This document shows, in pieces, positions 62,824 through 64,000 of a stretch of DNA of 64,000 nucleotides; the first letter of the stretch is position 1; every line of letters begins with the position of its first letter. This stretch comes from Gordius sp. MW1. Taxonomy: Eukaryota; Nematomorpha; Gordioida; Gordea; Gordiidae. The notes under the pieces are model-generated. The model did no database searches. It was not told the origin of the DNA and saw only the letters and a program-made list of their open reading frames with translations. Both the position numbers and the translations under genes were made by a program. The stretch is taken from contig OZ038529.1 of assembly GCA_964036665.1 (NCBI GenBank), forward strand, positions 15,756,060-15,820,059, read 5' to 3'.

Positions 62824-64000
62824 ATGATCGCATAGTGCATTTTTGAAAAATTAAGCACTCACGTTGCGAAACAACAAACTAATCGCAACAATAAAACGTT
62901 GTCTTTTGTCAAAATGATAGTTCTCGCAGCTTAAAACCTCTTTTCGGAAGTCAATCGAGGATAATAGGATTCTCAAATTGGCTTACTTTTATATATTTTT
63001 CATGCTCTTTCACATAGAATTGAAAAAAATAAATATTTTTACCTCAAAATTTTTCACATATTTTTCCTTGAACCGTATTCATCCGATGAAAGTTGTCGTT
63101 TTCAGACGTGGTTTCTATGATCCCAAGTAAAAATTTATCAGAATCTGAAAACTATTACTTTGAAATCATAATCGCATAGAGCCATTTTCAAAAATTAAGC
63201 ATCACGTTGCGATACAACAAACTAATCGCAACAATAAAACGTTGTCTTTTGTCAAAATGATAGTTCTCGCAGCTTAAAACCTCTTTTCGGAAGTGAATCG
63301 AGGATAATAGGATTCTCAAATTGGCTTACTTTTATATATTTTTTCATGCTCTTTCACATAGAATCGACAAATATAAATATTTTTACCTATAAATTTTTCC
63401 ATATTTTTCTTTGATCAGTATGCATCCGATAAAAGTTGTCGTTTTCAGACGTGGTTTCTATGATCCCAAGTAATAATTTATCAGAATCAGAAAAATATTA
63501 CTTTGAAATCATGATCGCATAGTGTATTTTTGAAAAATTAAGCACTCACGTTGCGATACAACAAACTAATCGCAACAATAAAACGTTGTCTTTTGTCAAA
63601 ATGATAGTTCTCGCAGCTTAAAACCTCTTTTCGGAAGTCAATCGAGGATAATAGGATTCTCAAATTGGCTTACTTTTATATATTTTTTCATGCTCTTTCA
63701 CATAGAATTGAAAAAAATAAATATTTTTACCTCAAAATTTTTCACATATTTTTCTTTGAACCGTATTCATCCGATGAAAGTTGTCGTTTTCAGACGTGGT
63801 TTCTAGTATCCCAAGTAAAAATTTATCAGAATCTGAAAACTACTAATTTGAAATCATGATCGCATAAGAGCCATTTTCAAAAATTAAGCATCACCTTGCG
63901 ATACAACAAACTAATCGCAACAATAAAACGTTGTCTTTTGTCAAACTGATAGTTCTCGTAGCTTAAAACCTCTTTTCGGAAGTCAATCGAGGATAATAGG
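62824..64000. repeat. Right-edge monomers, last one partial
   Basis: 62824 (C head, GCGAAACAAC), 63168 (H-type rear), 63511 (GTGTATTTTT, TCTAGTATCCC, CTACTAATTTG) and 145 bases of 63856 (GCATAAGAGCC, CACCTTGCG, CAAACTGATAG). The last 500 bases have more private changes than average. The array continues beyond the window. Confidence 0.85.
63168..63510. repeat. H-class monomer, most diverged and out of context
   Basis: Carries an A head, AAGTGAATCG, ATCGACAAATATAAAT and TGATCAGTATGCATCC, and lacks the GTCAAATG loss of the other five. It is not preceded by the S2-D-T series. The next monomer does have GTGTATTTTT. It therefore looks like an exchange product: an ordinary front joined to an H rear. 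Confidence 0.85.

Larger units (their letters stand above)
1..64000. repeat. Tandem satellite array, ~342-bp monomer, 188 units
   Basis: Every part of the window is the same unit repeated head to tail. I phase monomers at ATGATCGCAT/ATGAACGCAT. Starts: 1,345,689,1031,1376,1721,2062,2407,2751,3095,3439,3766,4110,4451,4795,5136,5480,5821,6165,6506,6850,7191,7533,7874,8201,8546,8888,9233,9577,9921,10265,10592,10936,11277,11621,11962,12304,12645,12973,13318,13655,13983,14328,14665,15010,15354,15697,16031,16375,16716,17061,17406,17750,18091,18418,18761,19106,19450,19794,20138,20482,20824,21153,21497,21838,22183,22528,22873,23212,23553,23880,24223,24568,24912,25256,25600,25944,26286,26626,26966,27309,27653,27996,28323,28668,28995,29335,29680,30024,30351,30695,31040,31383,31728,32055,32391,32736,33080,33425,33770,34115,34451,34796,35140,35485,35830,36175,36519,36864,37191,37531,37876,38219,38551,38878,39214,39559,39903,40248,40593,40938,41282,41626,41969,42296,42640,42983,43327,43669,44012,44356,44696,45040,45384,45728,46070,46410,46753,47098,47442,47784,48124,48467,48812,49154,49494,49837,50182,50526,50852,51197,51524,51863,52208,52550,52895,53222,53558,53903,54246,54591,54936,55281,55626,55970,56314,56659,57002,57347,57674,58010,58355,58698,59043,59388,59733,60078,60419,60764,61107,61452,61796,62135,62480,62824,63168,63511,63856. 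No inversion, mobile-element insertion or gene interrupts it. A centromeric or pericentromeric role is inferred from the organisation alone. Confidence 0.98.

Noticed and set aside
1-64000. CRISPR array
   Set aside because: The regular spacing comes from whole ~342-bp repeats with no unique spacers and no short palindromic direct repeat; no cas genes are present.
1-64000. Ribosomal intergenic spacer, telomeric or organellar repeat
   Set aside because: No rRNA sequence, no short telomere-type tandem motif and no organelle genes appear; the unit is a classic nuclear satellite length.
1-64000. Inverted monomers or strand switches
   Set aside because: I looked for reverse-complement heads and tails throughout and found none; every unit has the same orientation.

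Overview
The whole window, base 1 to base 64000, is one uninterrupted tandem satellite-DNA array. I count 187 complete head-to-tail monomers plus a 145-base partial one at the right edge. All are on the same strand. Most are 341-345 bp, and the extremes are 326 and 345 bp. I see no protein-coding gene, RNA gene, transposon, virus-like element, CRISPR array or unique-sequence spacer. The open reading frames (88 codons at most) lie inside monomers and recur with them.

The host must be a eukaryote; this looks like centromeric or pericentromeric heterochromatin. The first monomer is about 30 percent G+C (104 of 344 bases by hand count) yet keeps 12 CpG sites, more than its base composition predicts. 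That argues against heavy germline CpG methylation and makes a vertebrate less likely; an invertebrate would fit. I do not recognise the satellite family and cannot name the species. A length near 342 bp fits two nucleosomes of about 171 bp, common in plant and animal centromeric satellites.

Monomers are mosaics of linked variants. Three head types occur: A (AGAGCC after the start), B (ATGAACGCAT) and C (ATGATCGCATAGTGC). Tails read either CAGAAAAATATT or CTGAAAACTATT. There is also an 18-bp deletion class (20 'short' monomers), a D class lacking CCG, and a rare H class. These markers reveal nested higher-order repeats. Left domain (1 to about 26 kb): about four copies of a 5.1-6.8 kb macro-repeat, each with two short monomers of class S1. 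Its inner repeats are a 685-bp dimer (five units at 4451-7873, two at 11277-12644), a 1010-bp trimer and a 5.1-kb tandem duplication. Right domain (about 26 to 64 kb): cassettes built from S2, D, T and H monomers, with 1357-, 1370-, 1696-, 2060- and 4452-bp repeats. Much of 25.9-41.6 kb recurs at 45.7-56.3 kb with copy-number changes. A more divergent island (42983-45727) lies between the two.

The best functional candidate is a perfect 8-bp inverted repeat, GTTGCGAT-N11-ATCGCAAC, once per monomer. About four-fifths of monomers keep it, and it is lost in specific, regularly placed monomer classes. This resembles a binding site present in only some monomers of a higher-order repeat, or a cruciform-forming dyad. 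That role is inference.
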